From Spirochaetota bacterium (GTDB taxonomy: Bacteria; Spirochaetota; UBA4802; UBA5550), in contig JAGNKX010000011.1 in the NCBI GenBank assembly GCA_017999915.1, forward strand, positions 38,790 to 102,789: a stretch of 64,000 bases of DNA, written 5' to 3'. Positions 1 to 9,165 of this stretch are shown here, piece after piece (positions within the stretch are counted from its first letter, which is position 1; the number at the start of each line of letters is the position of its first letter). The translations under genes and the position numbers were made by a program. The notes below the pieces were generated by a model, which saw nothing but the letters and a program-made list of their open reading frames with translations, searched no databases and was not told the DNA's origin.

Positions 1-55
1 GGATCCGTAAAGAGCTTCCAATGATTCTTTTTCTGATGCTTTTCCTCATTTTTAC

Positions 56-84
56 TTGACTATATATGTATATATGATTATATG
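56..84 (+). promoter_or_regulatory. Candidate promoter and operator of the ArsR-CDF operon
   Basis: TTGACT at 56-61 is followed by 17 bases and TATATG at 79-84, a fair sigma-70 match. The stretch 61-100 is almost pure A/T with short inverted repeats around TATATGTTCATATA. ArsR/SmtB repressors commonly bind such AT-rich dyads over the -10 region, so autoregulation is plausible. Only the sequence pattern supports this. Confidence 0.45.
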
Positions 85-114
85 TTCATATATTATATAA
101 TTAAGGGTAAACCC

Positions 115-471
115 ATGAACAGGGCTGGACAGAGCGCCGCGCGGCAGGGACTGAAATCGAGCGATGAAAAAAAGCTCAAGACCGCGCTCCCCGGCGAGGC
201 GACGCTTGCCACGCTATCAGAGTTCTTCAAGGTCTTCGGCGATGTCACCAGGATCAAGATCCTGTACCTCCTGTCCCGGTCCGACCTGTGCGTGCACGAC
301 ATCACCTCGATCCTGGAGATGAACCAGTCGGCCATATCCCACCAGCTGCGGATCCTCAAGCAGGCGCGCCTGGTCCGGTACCGGCGCGACGGCAGGTCGA
401 TCTGCTATTCCCTGGACGACGACCACGTGAAGCAGATCTTCAACCAGGGCTTCGAGCATATAAGCGAATGA
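115..471 (+). CDS. ArsR/SmtB family metal-sensing repressor (Zn/Co type)
   Basis: This is a 118-residue winged-helix repressor. The helix-turn-helix lies around SDLCVHDITSILEMNQSAIS and the wing follows (VRYRRDGRSICYSL). The C-terminal helix carries D-x-H, then H eleven residues later and E three further on (DDH...FEHISE). This matches the alpha-5 Zn/Co site of SmtB/CzrA. Only one Cys remains in the alpha-3 region, so a CadC-type thiolate site is unlikely. I chose the ATG at 115 because AGGG sits 7 bases upstream; the earlier ATG at 82 has no ribosome site and falls in the promoter. A CDF exporter starts 14 bases downstream, which suggests metal-induced export. Confidence 0.88.
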   Translation: MNRAGQSAARQGLKSSDEKKLKTALPGEATLATLSEFFKVFGDVTRIKILYLLSRSDLCVHDITSILEMNQSAISHQLRILKQARLVRYRRDGRSICYSLDDDHVKQIFNQGFEHISE

Positions 472-484
472 CGGGCAGAAATAA

Positions 485-1426
485 ATGAAAGAACAGAGCG
501 CTGAACATCATCATGCCGGCCATCACCATGAAGGCCACGATCACGGCCATGGGGCGCGGGGAGGCAGGCTCGTCCTGGTGATCATCTTCAACATGATCAT
601 CACGGCCGCCGAGTACGTCGGCGGGCTCCTCTCCGGCAGCCTTGCCCTGATATCCGACGCCGGCCACAACCTCTCCGACGTCCTTTCCCTCATCATGGGC
701 TACGCCGGCGAAAGGGTGTCGGAGAAGGGCCCGGACAAGAAATTCTCTTTCGGCCTGAAGCGCTTCGAAGTGGCCGTGGCCCTGGTGAACGCCCTGTCGC
801 TCCTCGGCATAGGCCTTTACATCGTGTACGAGGCCGTGGCGCGCTACATCAACCCGGTCCCCATCGACCTGAAAGTCATGGTCCCGGTGGCGTTCATCGG
901 CCTGGCGGGCAATCTCTTTTCCATGCTCCTGCTGATGCGGGACCGGCACCGGACCCTGAACATGAAGGCGGCCTTCCTGCACCTCCTCTACGACACCGTC
1001 TCGTCCGTGGCGGTCATCGGCGCGGCCGTCATACTATACTTCACCGGCCTGGTCCTGGCGGACCTCGTCATCAGCCTGGTGATCGTGTTCATGATCGCCG
1101 GAAGCTCCTTTTCCATCATCCGGGACTCGATGAGGATCTTCCTGCAGGGAACGCCGGCTCATATAGACGCGGACGAGGTGTACCGCGCCATCCAGGCCAT
1201 TGCCGCCGTGGGGAGCGTCCACGGCCTTCATATCTGGTCCATAAACTCGACGGAAGTGTTCCTGTCATGCCATATCTGCGTTTCGGACAGTGGCGGCGGG
1301 GGCGATACCGACGTCATCATACAGAGCGTCAACACCATGCTGGAGAACAAATACGGGATACGGCACACGACCCTCCAGGTCGAGAACACGAAGCTGTGTT
1401 CAAATTCTGGCACGTGCTGCCGTTAA
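485..1426 (+). CDS. Cation diffusion facilitator (Zn2+/Co2+/Cd2+ exporter)
   Basis: This 313-residue inner-membrane antiporter has a His-rich N terminus (EHHHAGHHHEGHDHGHG), six predicted membrane helices and a C-terminal cytosolic ferredoxin-like domain. The two metal-site motifs typical of Zn-transporting CDFs are visible: DAGHNLSD in TM2 and HLLYD in TM5. The last residues are Cys-rich (KLCSNSGTCC), a possible extra metal-binding tail. The gene sits 14 bases behind an ArsR repressor with a Zn-type site, so the pair forms a metal-efflux operon. Metal specificity is inferred from motifs only. Confidence 0.9.
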   Translation: MKEQSAEHHHAGHHHEGHDHGHGARGGRLVLVIIFNMIITAAEYVGGLLSGSLALISDAGHNLSDVLSLIMGYAGERVSEKGPDKKFSFGLKRFEVAVALVNALSLLGIGLYIVYEAVARYINPVPIDLKVMVPVAFIGLAGNLFSMLLLMRDRHRTLNMKAAFLHLLYDTVSSVAVIGAAVILYFTGLVLADLVISLVIVFMIAGSSFSIIRDSMRIFLQGTPAHIDADEVYRAIQAIAAVGSVHGLHIWSINSTEVFLSCHICVSDSGGGGDTDVIIQSVNTMLENKYGIRHTTLQVENTKLCSNSGTCCR

Positions 1427-1438
1427 GGGAGGATACCA

Positions 1439-1924
1439 ATGAAAAAAGTCAGCGATTCGAGCATAACCATAGTGCAGCACATGACCCACCAGGAAGCGAA
1501 CCTCGCCGGCAACGTCCACGGCGGCTCCATCATGAAGCTCATCGACAACACCGCCGGGATCGTGGGCGCCCGCCACACCGGCAGGAACGTGGTCACGGCC
1601 TCCATCGACCGCCTCGATTTCCACAGCCCGGTATTCGTGGGAGACCTGCTGCGCCTGACGGCGGCCATCAATTTCGTGGGAAAGACGTCCATGGAGATCG
1701 GCGTGCGGGTGGAGGCCGAGAACTTCATCACCGGCGCGGTGCGCCATACGGCGTCGGCCTATCTCACCTTCGTGGCCCTCGATGATAAGCTGAAGCCGGC
1801 CGGGGTGCCGCCTATCGAGTTCACAACGCCCGACGAGGTGCGGCGCAACTGCGAGGCCCAGGAGAGGAGGAAGCGAAGGCTCGCCGAGCGCATCGCGGAG
1901 AAGGGCGAGGGCTGTGGGAAGTAA
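1439..1924 (+). CDS. Hotdog-fold acyl-CoA thioesterase (YciA/BFIT type)
   Basis: This 161-residue protein has the single-hotdog layout of the YciA-like acyl-CoA hydrolases. The family signature is visible near residue 20 (ANLAGNVHGGSIMKLIDNTA), followed by the beta strands (VTASIDRLDFHSPVFVGDLL). It should hydrolyse acyl-CoA to the free acid and CoA in the cytosol. AAGGGAGGA precedes the ATG at a good distance. It lies 12 bases after the CDF gene and may be cotranscribed, with no obvious functional tie. The C terminus is Arg/Lys/Glu-rich. Confidence 0.85.
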   Translation: MKKVSDSSITIVQHMTHQEANLAGNVHGGSIMKLIDNTAGIVGARHTGRNVVTASIDRLDFHSPVFVGDLLRLTAAINFVGKTSMEIGVRVEAENFITGAVRHTASAYLTFVALDDKLKPAGVPPIEFTTPDEVRRNCEAQERRKRRLAERIAEKGEGCGK

Positions 1925-1927
1925 CTC

Positions 1928-1951
1928 ACTTTTTAGGAAATTGCATTCTCA
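1928..1951. repeat. 24-bp direct repeat, left copy
   Basis: An exact 24-base match to 4793-4816, beginning ACTTTTTAGG and ending CATTCTCA. It starts four bases after the thioesterase stop codon. The two copies bracket the corrinoid methyl-transfer genes. Confidence 0.85.
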
Positions 1952-2074
1952 GCAGAAGGATGCTTACGATCATGCTCGATAGGGAACGATATGCCCGCCT
2001 GTGTGGATTCATCGACGGCTCCTTTGCACGCAACCACGGGGGCGCCCCGGAGGCAATCGCGGTCAGGGATCGTT

Positions 2075-2764
2075 TTACGGCAGGATCATCCGCCTGTACT
2101 GGCACCCCGTTTCAGGGCACTGAGGGCATGGTGTGAGGTGTTTCAACCTGCGGGCTCTGAGCATCAACCCGGTGATGGATTTCTCCGGCATCATAGCCGA
2201 GGCATGGTTCTTGACGATGCCGATCGATCCGGGATCGAGAAACGCGAACAGCTCCTCCTGCCCTTCCGCAAGATCCCAGTCGCAGTACCCGGGGCTGAAG
2301 CGCGCCGACAGGACGCAGCCCCCTTCCCGTGCCTCGTCGCGCAGGAACCGTTCGAAATCCCCGGCGAAGCGTTCCAAAAGCGCCGAGGCGGCGGCATCGG
2401 CGATGAAGGCATCATTGAGGGATACGCGCAGCCGCCTTTCGATCTCCCGGTCGACCGCGCCGCCGAGGGTCATGGCAAAGCAGATGAGAACATCTGGACC
2501 GGTGCCGCGGGCCATGCCCGCCAGCTTCGCGCTGGATATCGTGACATGTTCGCCGCGAATCGCCTGATGATCCACCGCGGCAACGGGATCGTATTCGCAC
2601 CGTACCCGGGGATCGATTATTTCTCGAAGTCCGTCGCAGGCGCGCACGATGCGCTCTTCGGCGGCGTCATCGATTCTGCTGCCGGAGGGGTATCCCATCC
2701 GCAACGCGATCCTGCCCAGGAGATCGTCGGTTATCGTAAAGATGAATTCGAAAGTCTTATCCAT
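2075..2764 (-). CDS. Methionine-synthase activation-domain-like protein
   Basis: This 229-residue protein resembles the stand-alone form of the vitamin B12-dependent methionine synthase activation domain. Near its C terminus it has RFSPGYCDWDLAEGQ, SIGIVKNHASAMMPEKSITG and a Cys-rich end (CPQCPETGC). In MetH this domain binds SAM to re-methylate inactive cob(II)alamin. Stand-alone copies often sit beside corrinoid methyltransferase genes, as here. The tail Cys cluster could hold a metal or redox site. It is the last gene of a three-gene minus-strand set. A role in reactivating the neighbouring corrinoid protein is inference. Confidence 0.75.
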   Translation of the reverse strand: MDKTFEFIFTITDDLLGRIALRMGYPSGSRIDDAAEERIVRACDGLREIIDPRVRCEYDPVAAVDHQAIRGEHVTISSAKLAGMARGTGPDVLICFAMTLGGAVDREIERRLRVSLNDAFIADAAASALLERFAGDFERFLRDEAREGGCVLSARFSPGYCDWDLAEGQEELFAFLDPGSIGIVKNHASAMMPEKSITGLMLRARRLKHLTPCPQCPETGCQYRRMILP

Positions 2765-2807
2765 CGCGGTTTTCTTAGCGGATCAGCGCGGAATTGAAAA
2801 GCCCTTA

Positions 2808-3455
2808 TCATTGTGCACCGAGCAGGCGCCTGATTTCGTCCGGAGCGGTGATCGCGCTGTCGGCGTAACCATCTGCCCCCATGACAAGCGCCATATCCCC
2901 GTCAAGAGCGGCCCCGCCGACGATTATCATCACCCGGGGATGCGCGGACTTCACCCCACGTATTATATCCTTCATAGTGTCGAGACAGGTGGACATCATG
3001 GAAGAGAGGGCGATAACGGCCGGTTTATCTCTCTGAATGACGGCCTGGATCGCTCGCAAACCGACTTCCCTGCCCATGTCTATCACCGGGTACCCTCGGG
3101 CCTCCAACACCGCGGCGACGATATTCTTTCCCATATCATGGACGTCCCCTTCCACCACGCCGATGGCGATTTTCGTGGTCCCTTTCGGGCTCCGCATCCC
3201 GGGATACGATATCCGCAGCTGTTTCGCTCCCGCCCGGAACGTATCGATGACAAGCAAAAATTCCGGCAGGGAAATCCTTTTCCCGGACAGGCCGCATCTC
3301 GCGGAATCCATCGCGCATATGAGCGCGTCCCGGGCTTTCTCTGCCGGGATGCCCTGACGTTTAGCCAGAAGGATCACGCCGCGAATCGCCGGCGCGTCAT
3401 GGGCAAGGAGCGCCTCGTCAATGCCTGTCATAACAGATGCGGTATCTTTTTTCAT
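2808..3455 (-). CDS. Corrinoid (cobalamin-binding) methyl-carrier protein, MtaC/MtbC type
   Basis: This 215-residue protein has the methionine-synthase-like helical cap at residues 1-85, followed by a Rossmann B12-binding domain. The lower-ligand signature DxHxxG is explicit (GDVHDMGKNIV), followed by the usual SSMMST and VGGAAL segments. In this family the corrinoid carries a methyl group between a substrate-specific methyltransferase and an acceptor methyltransferase. The acceptor-type gene lies 22 bases upstream. No MtaB/MttB-like substrate enzyme is present nearby. Confidence 0.88.
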   Translation of the reverse strand: MKKDTASVMTGIDEALLAHDAPAIRGVILLAKRQGIPAEKARDALICAMDSARCGLSGKRISLPEFLLVIDTFRAGAKQLRISYPGMRSPKGTTKIAIGVVEGDVHDMGKNIVAAVLEARGYPVIDMGREVGLRAIQAVIQRDKPAVIALSSMMSTCLDTMKDIIRGVKSAHPRVMIIVGGAALDGDMALVMGADGYADSAITAPDEIRRLLGAQ

Positions 3456-3477
3456 TGCCGGTTTTCCTGGAGTAGTA

Positions 3478-4632
3478 TCAGCCGAAACGGCGGGCCGCTT
3501 CCATCATAGCGAACGCGTTCGTGAGGGGAATATTGGGGGGATATTCGCATCCCGGAGCGAGGATATAGCCTCCATCCTTCCCCAATACGTCAATCTGTCT
3601 TTTACACGCATCCATTACCTGTTCCGGCGTGCCGTGTATCAGAAGCTGCGTGGGAATATACCCGATGATCGTGGTCCGATCGCCATAGCGTCGTTTCAAA
3701 TCAGCGTCCGTGGCGCAGTCATGGGGTAGATGGGCGATGCTCATCACGTGCGGCTCCATCCATTTCAGCATAAGATCCGCATAGGGGCCGTGACCGCAGT
3801 TGTGTACGCCGACAAAGCACTTCTTCCGCCTGATTGCCCTGCTTATCTCCCGGGCACACGGGCCTTCGATGCGCTCCCAGATTTCCCGCGGCAGTCCGTT
3901 TTCACCGGCATAGAGCGTGTCTATAGCCACCGCCGGTATCCCCGCGTCGCACTGTGCCTCGGCGTACCGCACCAGGGTTTCGGTCACCGCTTCGCAGGCC
4001 TTCTGCACTTTGTCGGGATACCGCACGCAATCCCGGAAGAACTGTTCCGCGCCCCTGAGCATGCTGAGCACCCCCGCGGGACCGAACACGAACCCTCCCA
4101 CGAGGCCCCGCATACCGACACGCCGCACCATGATATGGCACAATTTCAGGAACTCCCCCATGCGCCGCCAGTCACCGTCTCCCAGCGGTTTTAATTTTCC
4201 ATAATCGTCCGGGGTTTTTATGAGGGGTTTCCTGTAATCGGGCCGCGCGGTTGAATCGTCAGGATAAATCATCGCCTGCCCGAAATCGGCCGCCTCGACC
4301 GAAAGATCGAGCATGAGAACGATCAGATCGCCCCCGATGAACTCGAAGCCGGAATAGAACACATCGGCCGCCGCTTCCCCGTTGAGGGAAAGGTCAGGAA
4401 AGGTGATGCCCTTAATGGCGCGGGCCGCCGAACATACGAGAGGCGTCACCGGGACCCTATCGGTCTTTTCATGGTACAACGCGGCGAAGGTTCGTTCAAC
4501 CGTGGTGAGGGATGAGATTCTTCCCCGGAGGCTGACGGCCCGCGCGACGGCCTTCAACACCGGTTCAGGCACTTCACCAGGGGGAGGAACGATTCCCTCT
4601 CTCAATGACGACAAGACCCTTCCAGCATTCAT
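3478..4632 (-). CDS. Uroporphyrinogen-decarboxylase-family corrinoid methyltransferase (MtaA/MtbA-like)
   Basis: This 384-residue TIM-barrel protein belongs to the URO-D superfamily. It carries the Zn-ligand pattern of methyltransferases rather than of true HemE: HNCGHG around residue 300 and a later Cys in APGCEYPPNIP. Such enzymes move a methyl group between a corrinoid protein and a thiol or another acceptor. It heads the minus-strand set with the B12 protein and the activation-like protein. The N terminus (SLREGIVPPPGEVPEP) is typical of these cassettes. The substrate cannot be told. Confidence 0.82.
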   Translation of the reverse strand: MNAGRVLSSLREGIVPPPGEVPEPVLKAVARAVSLRGRISSLTTVERTFAALYHEKTDRVPVTPLVCSAARAIKGITFPDLSLNGEAAADVFYSGFEFIGGDLIVLMLDLSVEAADFGQAMIYPDDSTARPDYRKPLIKTPDDYGKLKPLGDGDWRRMGEFLKLCHIMVRRVGMRGLVGGFVFGPAGVLSMLRGAEQFFRDCVRYPDKVQKACEAVTETLVRYAEAQCDAGIPAVAIDTLYAGENGLPREIWERIEGPCAREISRAIRRKKCFVGVHNCGHGPYADLMLKWMEPHVMSIAHLPHDCATDADLKRRYGDRTTIIGYIPTQLLIHGTPEQVMDACKRQIDVLGKDGGYILAPGCEYPPNIPLTNAFAMMEAARRFG

Positions 4633-4792
4633 CGCGGCACATTCCCATACGGATGATTTATAATAACGGTGTTTGGAACGGCATATTACGTCAATAAAAA
4701 TTTATAAATAACAGTTATTCAAATAATTGATAAACAAAGGGCGTCATGATGATAGCCCCGATGAAATGGCCCAGAGCCTTTATCTTACTTTT

Positions 4793-4816
4793 ACTTTTTA
4801 GGAAATTGCATTCTCA
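4793..4816. repeat. 24-bp direct repeat, right copy
   Basis: Identical to 1928-1951 and in the same orientation. It lies about 160 bases upstream of the start of the minus-strand methyltransferase gene. With its partner it encloses about 2.84 kb that contains all three corrinoid genes. Confidence 0.85.
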
Positions 4817-5424
4817 TAAGAATAGGTCCGCGGGACACGATGAGTTTTATCCGAATTTGCCCCCTCTCAAATTAAGCCCCTTCCGTCAGAAAAAGCGCCG
4901 GACAGAGGCTTAAAATTTCGTGCGCACTGTGAAAATTGAGTAGAATTCCTGAAAAGTCGAAAAGAATGCCTACCCGCGGATTAGTACAACAGCAGTCAGC
5001 AATATTTACAAAAAAATTTTAAGTATTATTGAGTAAAACTGAGCATCATGGCCCTTTCTTCATTCTGAAATATCCGCCATGAAGCAAGTGCGTCATCCAT
5101 AATTTCCGCCATTCCCGGTCGGCCAGGATGAATGAACGGCGATGACGCATGATGAAAACTATCTGTAATTTTATACGCGCCCCCGTCGGGGTACGGGGGG
5201 GGTGATGGGTTGGGGCCAGGAAGGCGAAGGCTGCAGGAAATGATACGCTGATTTCTTGATGCGAGGCGATTCATTGCTCGTCCGCCTCGTGCCTCGACTA
5301 CGCTCGGCAACCGAGGCGTTATTGACACATTAAGTTTAGACGGTTGGTGAGCCTGTTGAACCACGGCGGAATCGGCGACCTCCGTGTCGCCTGCTCGCTG
5401 ATGAATCGACCGCGTTGAAAATTA
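4817..5424. other. Intergenic region without a convincing gene
   Basis: No supported gene. A 112-codon minus-strand frame (5026-5364) has Pro-rich, low-quality sequence and no family resemblance. Around 5275-5315 there is an inverted repeat built on GCCTCG/CGAGGC with CTCGACTACGCTCGG between the arms, which looks like a small dispersed intergenic element. Nothing else stands out. Confidence 0.5.
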
Positions 5425-8070
5425 CTAGCCCAGTTTCGCCCGGCTCGCCTCTAACTTCCCGAGTATCTCGGCGAAGCCGGCGCGCTTCGACTTCTCGTTC
5501 TCGATGACCTCCGCCGGCGCCTTGCCGGTGAAGTTCTCGTTGGCCAGCTTCTTCTCGATCTTGTCCAGCTCGGTCCGGGCCCGGGCGATCTCCTTGTCGA
5601 TGCGGGCGCGCTCCTTCTCGAAATCGATGAGCCCCTTCAGGGGGATGAATATCTCGATGTCGTTCATGACGGCGGAGGCGTCGGTGCCGGAGGGTGCGTA
5701 GGCCGGGTCCATCGCGATGGCGTCAACCTTGGCCAGGGCCTTGATGTGCATCCCTTCCCTCTTTATGATCGCGGCTGCCGATTCGCTGGCGGTCTTGAAC
5801 ACCACCGGGGCCTTCTTGTCGGGGGGCACGTTCATTTCGCCCCGGATGTTCCTGATCCAGTAGACGATCTCCTGGAAGATACGGGTCTCCTCCGATTCGG
5901 AGGTGAAATCGAACTCGGGACGCGGCGCGGGCCACTGCGACACCAGGATGAGGCCGTCCTTCGGCCCCTTGATCTTGTCCCAGATCTCCTCCGTGATAAA
6001 GGGCATGAAGGGATGCATGAGCTGCATCGATCTCTTCAGCACGTAAAAGAGCACCTGCCGGGCCGTGTCGGAGCTTTTCGCCGACCCTCCCTCCTTGTCA
6101 TAGAGGCGCTGCTTGGTGAGCTCGATATACCAGTCGCAGACCTCGTGCCACCAGAAGGCGTAGACCCCGTGGGCCGCGTCGTTGAACTTGTACTCCTCGA
6201 AGCCGCGCTGGACCTCGCGGATCGCCTCGTTCAGCCGGTGCAGGATCCACCGGTCGAAGACCTCGAGCTCGTCGGTGACCAGGTCCCGCTCCTTGAAATC
6301 GCCCCCCAGGTTCATCATGATGAAGCGCGTGGCGTTCCAGATCTTGTTGCAGAAGGTGCGGTATCCCTCGATCCGCTTTTCCGAGAGGATGATGTCGCGG
6401 CCCTGGGCCGCCAGCATCGCCAGGGTGAAGCGGAGGGCGTCGGTCCCGTACTGGTCCATCATCACGATCGGGTCGATGACGTTGCCCCGGGACTTGCTCA
6501 TCTTGGCGCCGTGCTCGTCCCGTATCAGGGCGTGTATGTAGACGTCGCGGAAGGGAACGTCTCCCATGAACTTCAGGCCCATCATGATCATCCGCGCCAC
6601 CCAGAAGAAGATGATGTCAAAGGCGGTGACGAGGACGCTCGTGGGATAGTACTTCTCGAGGGCCGGGGTCTTGTCGGGCCAGCCCAGCGTTGAAAAGGGC
6701 CAGAGGCCGGAGGAGAACCAGGTGTCCAGGACATCCTCGTCCTGCCTGATCTTCTTCGACTTGCACTTCTCGCACTCCGTCGGGTCGTCCACCTGCACGG
6801 TGATGTGGCCGCAGTCGTCGCAGTAGAAGGCCGGTATCCGGTGGCCCCACCAGAGCTGACGCGAGATGCACCAGTCCCTGATGTTGCGCATCCACTCGAA
6901 ATAGGTCTTTTCCCAGTTCTTCGGCACGAAGCGGATGCGGCCGTCCTCCACGGCCTGGATGCCGGCGTCCGCCAGGGGCTTGATCTTCACGAACCACTGC
7001 TTGGACAGGTACGGCTCGATGATGGTGCGGCACCGGTAGCAGTGCCCCACGGCGTGCATGTGCTTCTCTATCTTGACGAGGAGGCCCTGCTTCTCCAGGT
7101 CCTCCACCACTTTCTTGCGCGCGTCGAAGCGCGACAGTCCCCTGTAGGGGCCGCCGTTCTCGTTGATGAATCCGTTCTTGTCGAGGATGTTGATCTCCTC
7201 CAGGCCGTGGCGCTTGCCCATGTCGAAGTCATTGGGGTCGTGGGCCGGGGTCACCTTCACCAGGCCGGTGCCGAACTCCTTGTCCACGAAGTGGTCCGCG
7301 AAAATGGGTATCCGGCGGTCCATGAGGGGAAGCACCACCATCTTCCCTACCATGTCCTTGTAGCGCTCGTCGTCCGGGTTCACCGCCACGCCGGTGTCGC
7401 CCAGCATGGTCTCGGGCCGGGTAGTGGCCACCACGATGAAGTCATTGGAGTCGGCCATCGGGTACTTGATGTGCCAGAGGTGTCCCTCCAGCTCCTGGTA
7501 CTCGGTCTCGATGTCGGACAGGGCGGTCTCGCACCGGGGGCACCAGTTGATGATGCGGTAGCCCTGGTAGACGAGGCCTTCTTTGTACAGCGTGGCGAAG
7601 ACCGTGTGCACCGCCCGGGAAAGGCCCTTGTCCAGGGTGAAGCGCTCGCGCTCCCAGTCGCAGGAGCAGCCGAGGCGACGCAGCTGGTTCTGGATCTGGC
7701 CGCCGGAGTGCTCCTTCCATTGCCAGACCCGCTTTTCAAAGGCCTCGCGGCCCAGGTCGTCCTTGGTCTTCCCTTCTTCTTTTAACAGACGCTCCACCAC
7801 GTTCTGCGTGGCGATCCCGGCATGGTCCATGCCGGGCATCCAGAGGGCGGACTTGCCCATCATCCGCTGCCACCGGGTGAGGATGTCCTGGAGGGTGTTG
7901 TTCAGGGCGTGGCCGATATGGAGGGTGCCGGTGACGTTGGGCGGCGGGATGACGATGCAGTAGGGCTCCTTGCCGTCATCTTCCCGGGCGTGAAAGTATT
8001 TTCCCTCTTCCCAGAGGCGGTACCATTTTTCCTCGGTCTGTTTCGGATCGTATGATGATGGGAGTTCCAT
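5425..8070 (-). CDS. valS: Valyl-tRNA synthetase
   Basis: This 881-residue class I synthetase charges tRNA-Val and is of normal length. The HIGH box is near residue 45 (PPPNVTGTLHIGHALN) and the KMSKS loop near residue 525 (KMSKSRGN). The editing CP1 domain lies between them, the anticodon-binding helical domain follows, and the C-terminal coiled-coil arm is present (ARTELDKIEKKLANENFTGK). All landmarks are intact. Confidence 0.97.
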   Translation of the reverse strand: MELPSSYDPKQTEEKWYRLWEEGKYFHAREDDGKEPYCIVIPPPNVTGTLHIGHALNNTLQDILTRWQRMMGKSALWMPGMDHAGIATQNVVERLLKEEGKTKDDLGREAFEKRVWQWKEHSGGQIQNQLRRLGCSCDWERERFTLDKGLSRAVHTVFATLYKEGLVYQGYRIINWCPRCETALSDIETEYQELEGHLWHIKYPMADSNDFIVVATTRPETMLGDTGVAVNPDDERYKDMVGKMVVLPLMDRRIPIFADHFVDKEFGTGLVKVTPAHDPNDFDMGKRHGLEEINILDKNGFINENGGPYRGLSRFDARKKVVEDLEKQGLLVKIEKHMHAVGHCYRCRTIIEPYLSKQWFVKIKPLADAGIQAVEDGRIRFVPKNWEKTYFEWMRNIRDWCISRQLWWGHRIPAFYCDDCGHITVQVDDPTECEKCKSKKIRQDEDVLDTWFSSGLWPFSTLGWPDKTPALEKYYPTSVLVTAFDIIFFWVARMIMMGLKFMGDVPFRDVYIHALIRDEHGAKMSKSRGNVIDPIVMMDQYGTDALRFTLAMLAAQGRDIILSEKRIEGYRTFCNKIWNATRFIMMNLGGDFKERDLVTDELEVFDRWILHRLNEAIREVQRGFEEYKFNDAAHGVYAFWWHEVCDWYIELTKQRLYDKEGGSAKSSDTARQVLFYVLKRSMQLMHPFMPFITEEIWDKIKGPKDGLILVSQWPAPRPEFDFTSESEETRIFQEIVYWIRNIRGEMNVPPDKKAPVVFKTASESAAAIIKREGMHIKALAKVDAIAMDPAYAPSGTDASAVMNDIEIFIPLKGLIDFEKERARIDKEIARARTELDKIEKKLANENFTGKAPAEVIENEKSKRAGFAEILGKLEASRAKLG

Positions 8071-8087
8071 AGGCTAATTCTCTTCTT

Positions 8088-8140
8088 TTATTATATGCGA
8101 TAAGCGGGGCGCCTTGCGCCCCGCTTATCGCATATAATAT
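8088..8140. terminator. Long perfect hairpin between valS and the upstream deacetylase gene
   Basis: The arms 8089-8111 and 8117-8139 are exact reverse complements (23 bp, extendable by one pair around a CTT loop). The stem is GC-rich at the tip and AT-rich at the base. It lies 12 bases past the stop of the minus-strand deacetylase gene and just upstream of the valS start. There is no long U-run, so it could be a terminator, a processing site or a repeat element. Confidence 0.55.
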
Positions 8141-8151
8141 ACATTTCTGTG

Positions 8152-9165
8152 TCAATACATTTTCATGGCCCGACGGAGGCCGTCGTGGAGATCGCCGAAA
8201 ACCCACTGTCCCGCTGCGATCTCCTTTCTTTTAGAATCGAGGATCCAGAGGAACCGCTTGATGCCCACCGGCTCCTGGCCGTTGGCGTGGACCAGGATGA
8301 TGCTGCCGCCGGCGGGCCATTGCTTCTTGCCGAGCCAGGCGTCGCTCCCCAGCGGGATGAGGCCGTACCCGGCAACCCCGTTAAAAAGAGCTTTATTGGA
8401 AACCAGTCCCGGAAAACGGAAAAAGACAGACGGCACCAGACCCGATTCCAGCATCGTGATCTCGTTCCGCATCACCTCTTCATCGAGCTTGCTCCCCACG
8501 TCGAGGAGAAAATTCTTCCACAGGGGGGCCCGCTTCTTGTACCGGTGATGATAGGTATGGTTGACCCAGGTCACGGCTAGGTCATTGCGCCGGGCGAGGC
8601 CGCAAAGCCATAGCAGGTCCCCGGGATGTTTCTCAATCCACAGGCCGCTCACGGCCAGGGCCACCGGCACCGGCCGATGGTAAGGGCCGTAGTCCCTCAC
8701 AAGCCTGTTAAACATGGCGCGGTCCAGGGGAAGCCCCGTGGGGCAGAGGTCCACGGTGCAGTATACGTCCCTGTCGCTTCCCGGGATATGGGTGATTCCC
8801 GCGTTCTGCAGGCGCCATGAGTTCTGCCCGGCAAAACGGATGGCCCTGGAGTAGGCAAACCCCTTCCGCCGCCCCAGGATATCGTTCAATCTCTTCTTTA
8901 AAATAAGATATTTGCCCACGGGAACGATCTCGGTCCGCAGCGTCTCCGGGTCCACGGCAAGGTAATGCTCCGACCCGTTCATCCGGAACCTGCGCAGGGC
9001 TATGAGGGCGAGCCTTTTTTCCTTCGTGTGCAGCTCCGCGGTAAAGAAACGGTATTCCCTGATAAGGGCAGCCCGGGACGGGACAGCCCCTCCCAGGACC
9101 AGCGCGAGAGCCAGGAGCGCCGCCGGAACGGCCCCGCTATTTTTAATGCAGATACCCATGTTCAA
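8152..9165 (-). CDS. Secreted polysaccharide-deacetylase-like (NodB fold) protein
   Basis: This 337-residue protein has a signal peptide (VPAALLALALVLGGAVPSRA). Its C-terminal half matches the NodB deacetylase fold: TVDLCPTG for motif 1, a His pair in TWVNHTYHH for the metal motif, FFRFPGL for motif 3 and IILVHANG for the last His motif. Motif 1 keeps one Asp rather than the usual Asp-Asp, so activity may be altered. The N-terminal part (residues 30-130) matches nothing I recognise. It probably acts on a cell-envelope glycan outside the membrane. Confidence 0.75.
   Translation of the reverse strand: MNMGICIKNSGAVPAALLALALVLGGAVPSRAALIREYRFFTAELHTKEKRLALIALRRFRMNGSEHYLAVDPETLRTEIVPVGKYLILKKRLNDILGRRKGFAYSRAIRFAGQNSWRLQNAGITHIPGSDRDVYCTVDLCPTGLPLDRAMFNRLVRDYGPYHRPVPVALAVSGLWIEKHPGDLLWLCGLARRNDLAVTWVNHTYHHRYKKRAPLWKNFLLDVGSKLDEEVMRNEITMLESGLVPSVFFRFPGLVSNKALFNGVAGYGLIPLGSDAWLGKKQWPAGGSIILVHANGQEPVGIKRFLWILDSKRKEIAAGQWVFGDLHDGLRRAMKMY

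Noticed and set aside
1991..2797. 268-codon plus-strand frame
   Set aside because: Antisense to the methionine-synthase-activation-like gene, whose motifs are clear.
5026..5364. 112-codon minus-strand frame in the gap before valS
   Set aside because: No ribosome site, Pro-rich irregular sequence and overlap with an inverted-repeat element; no family resemblance.
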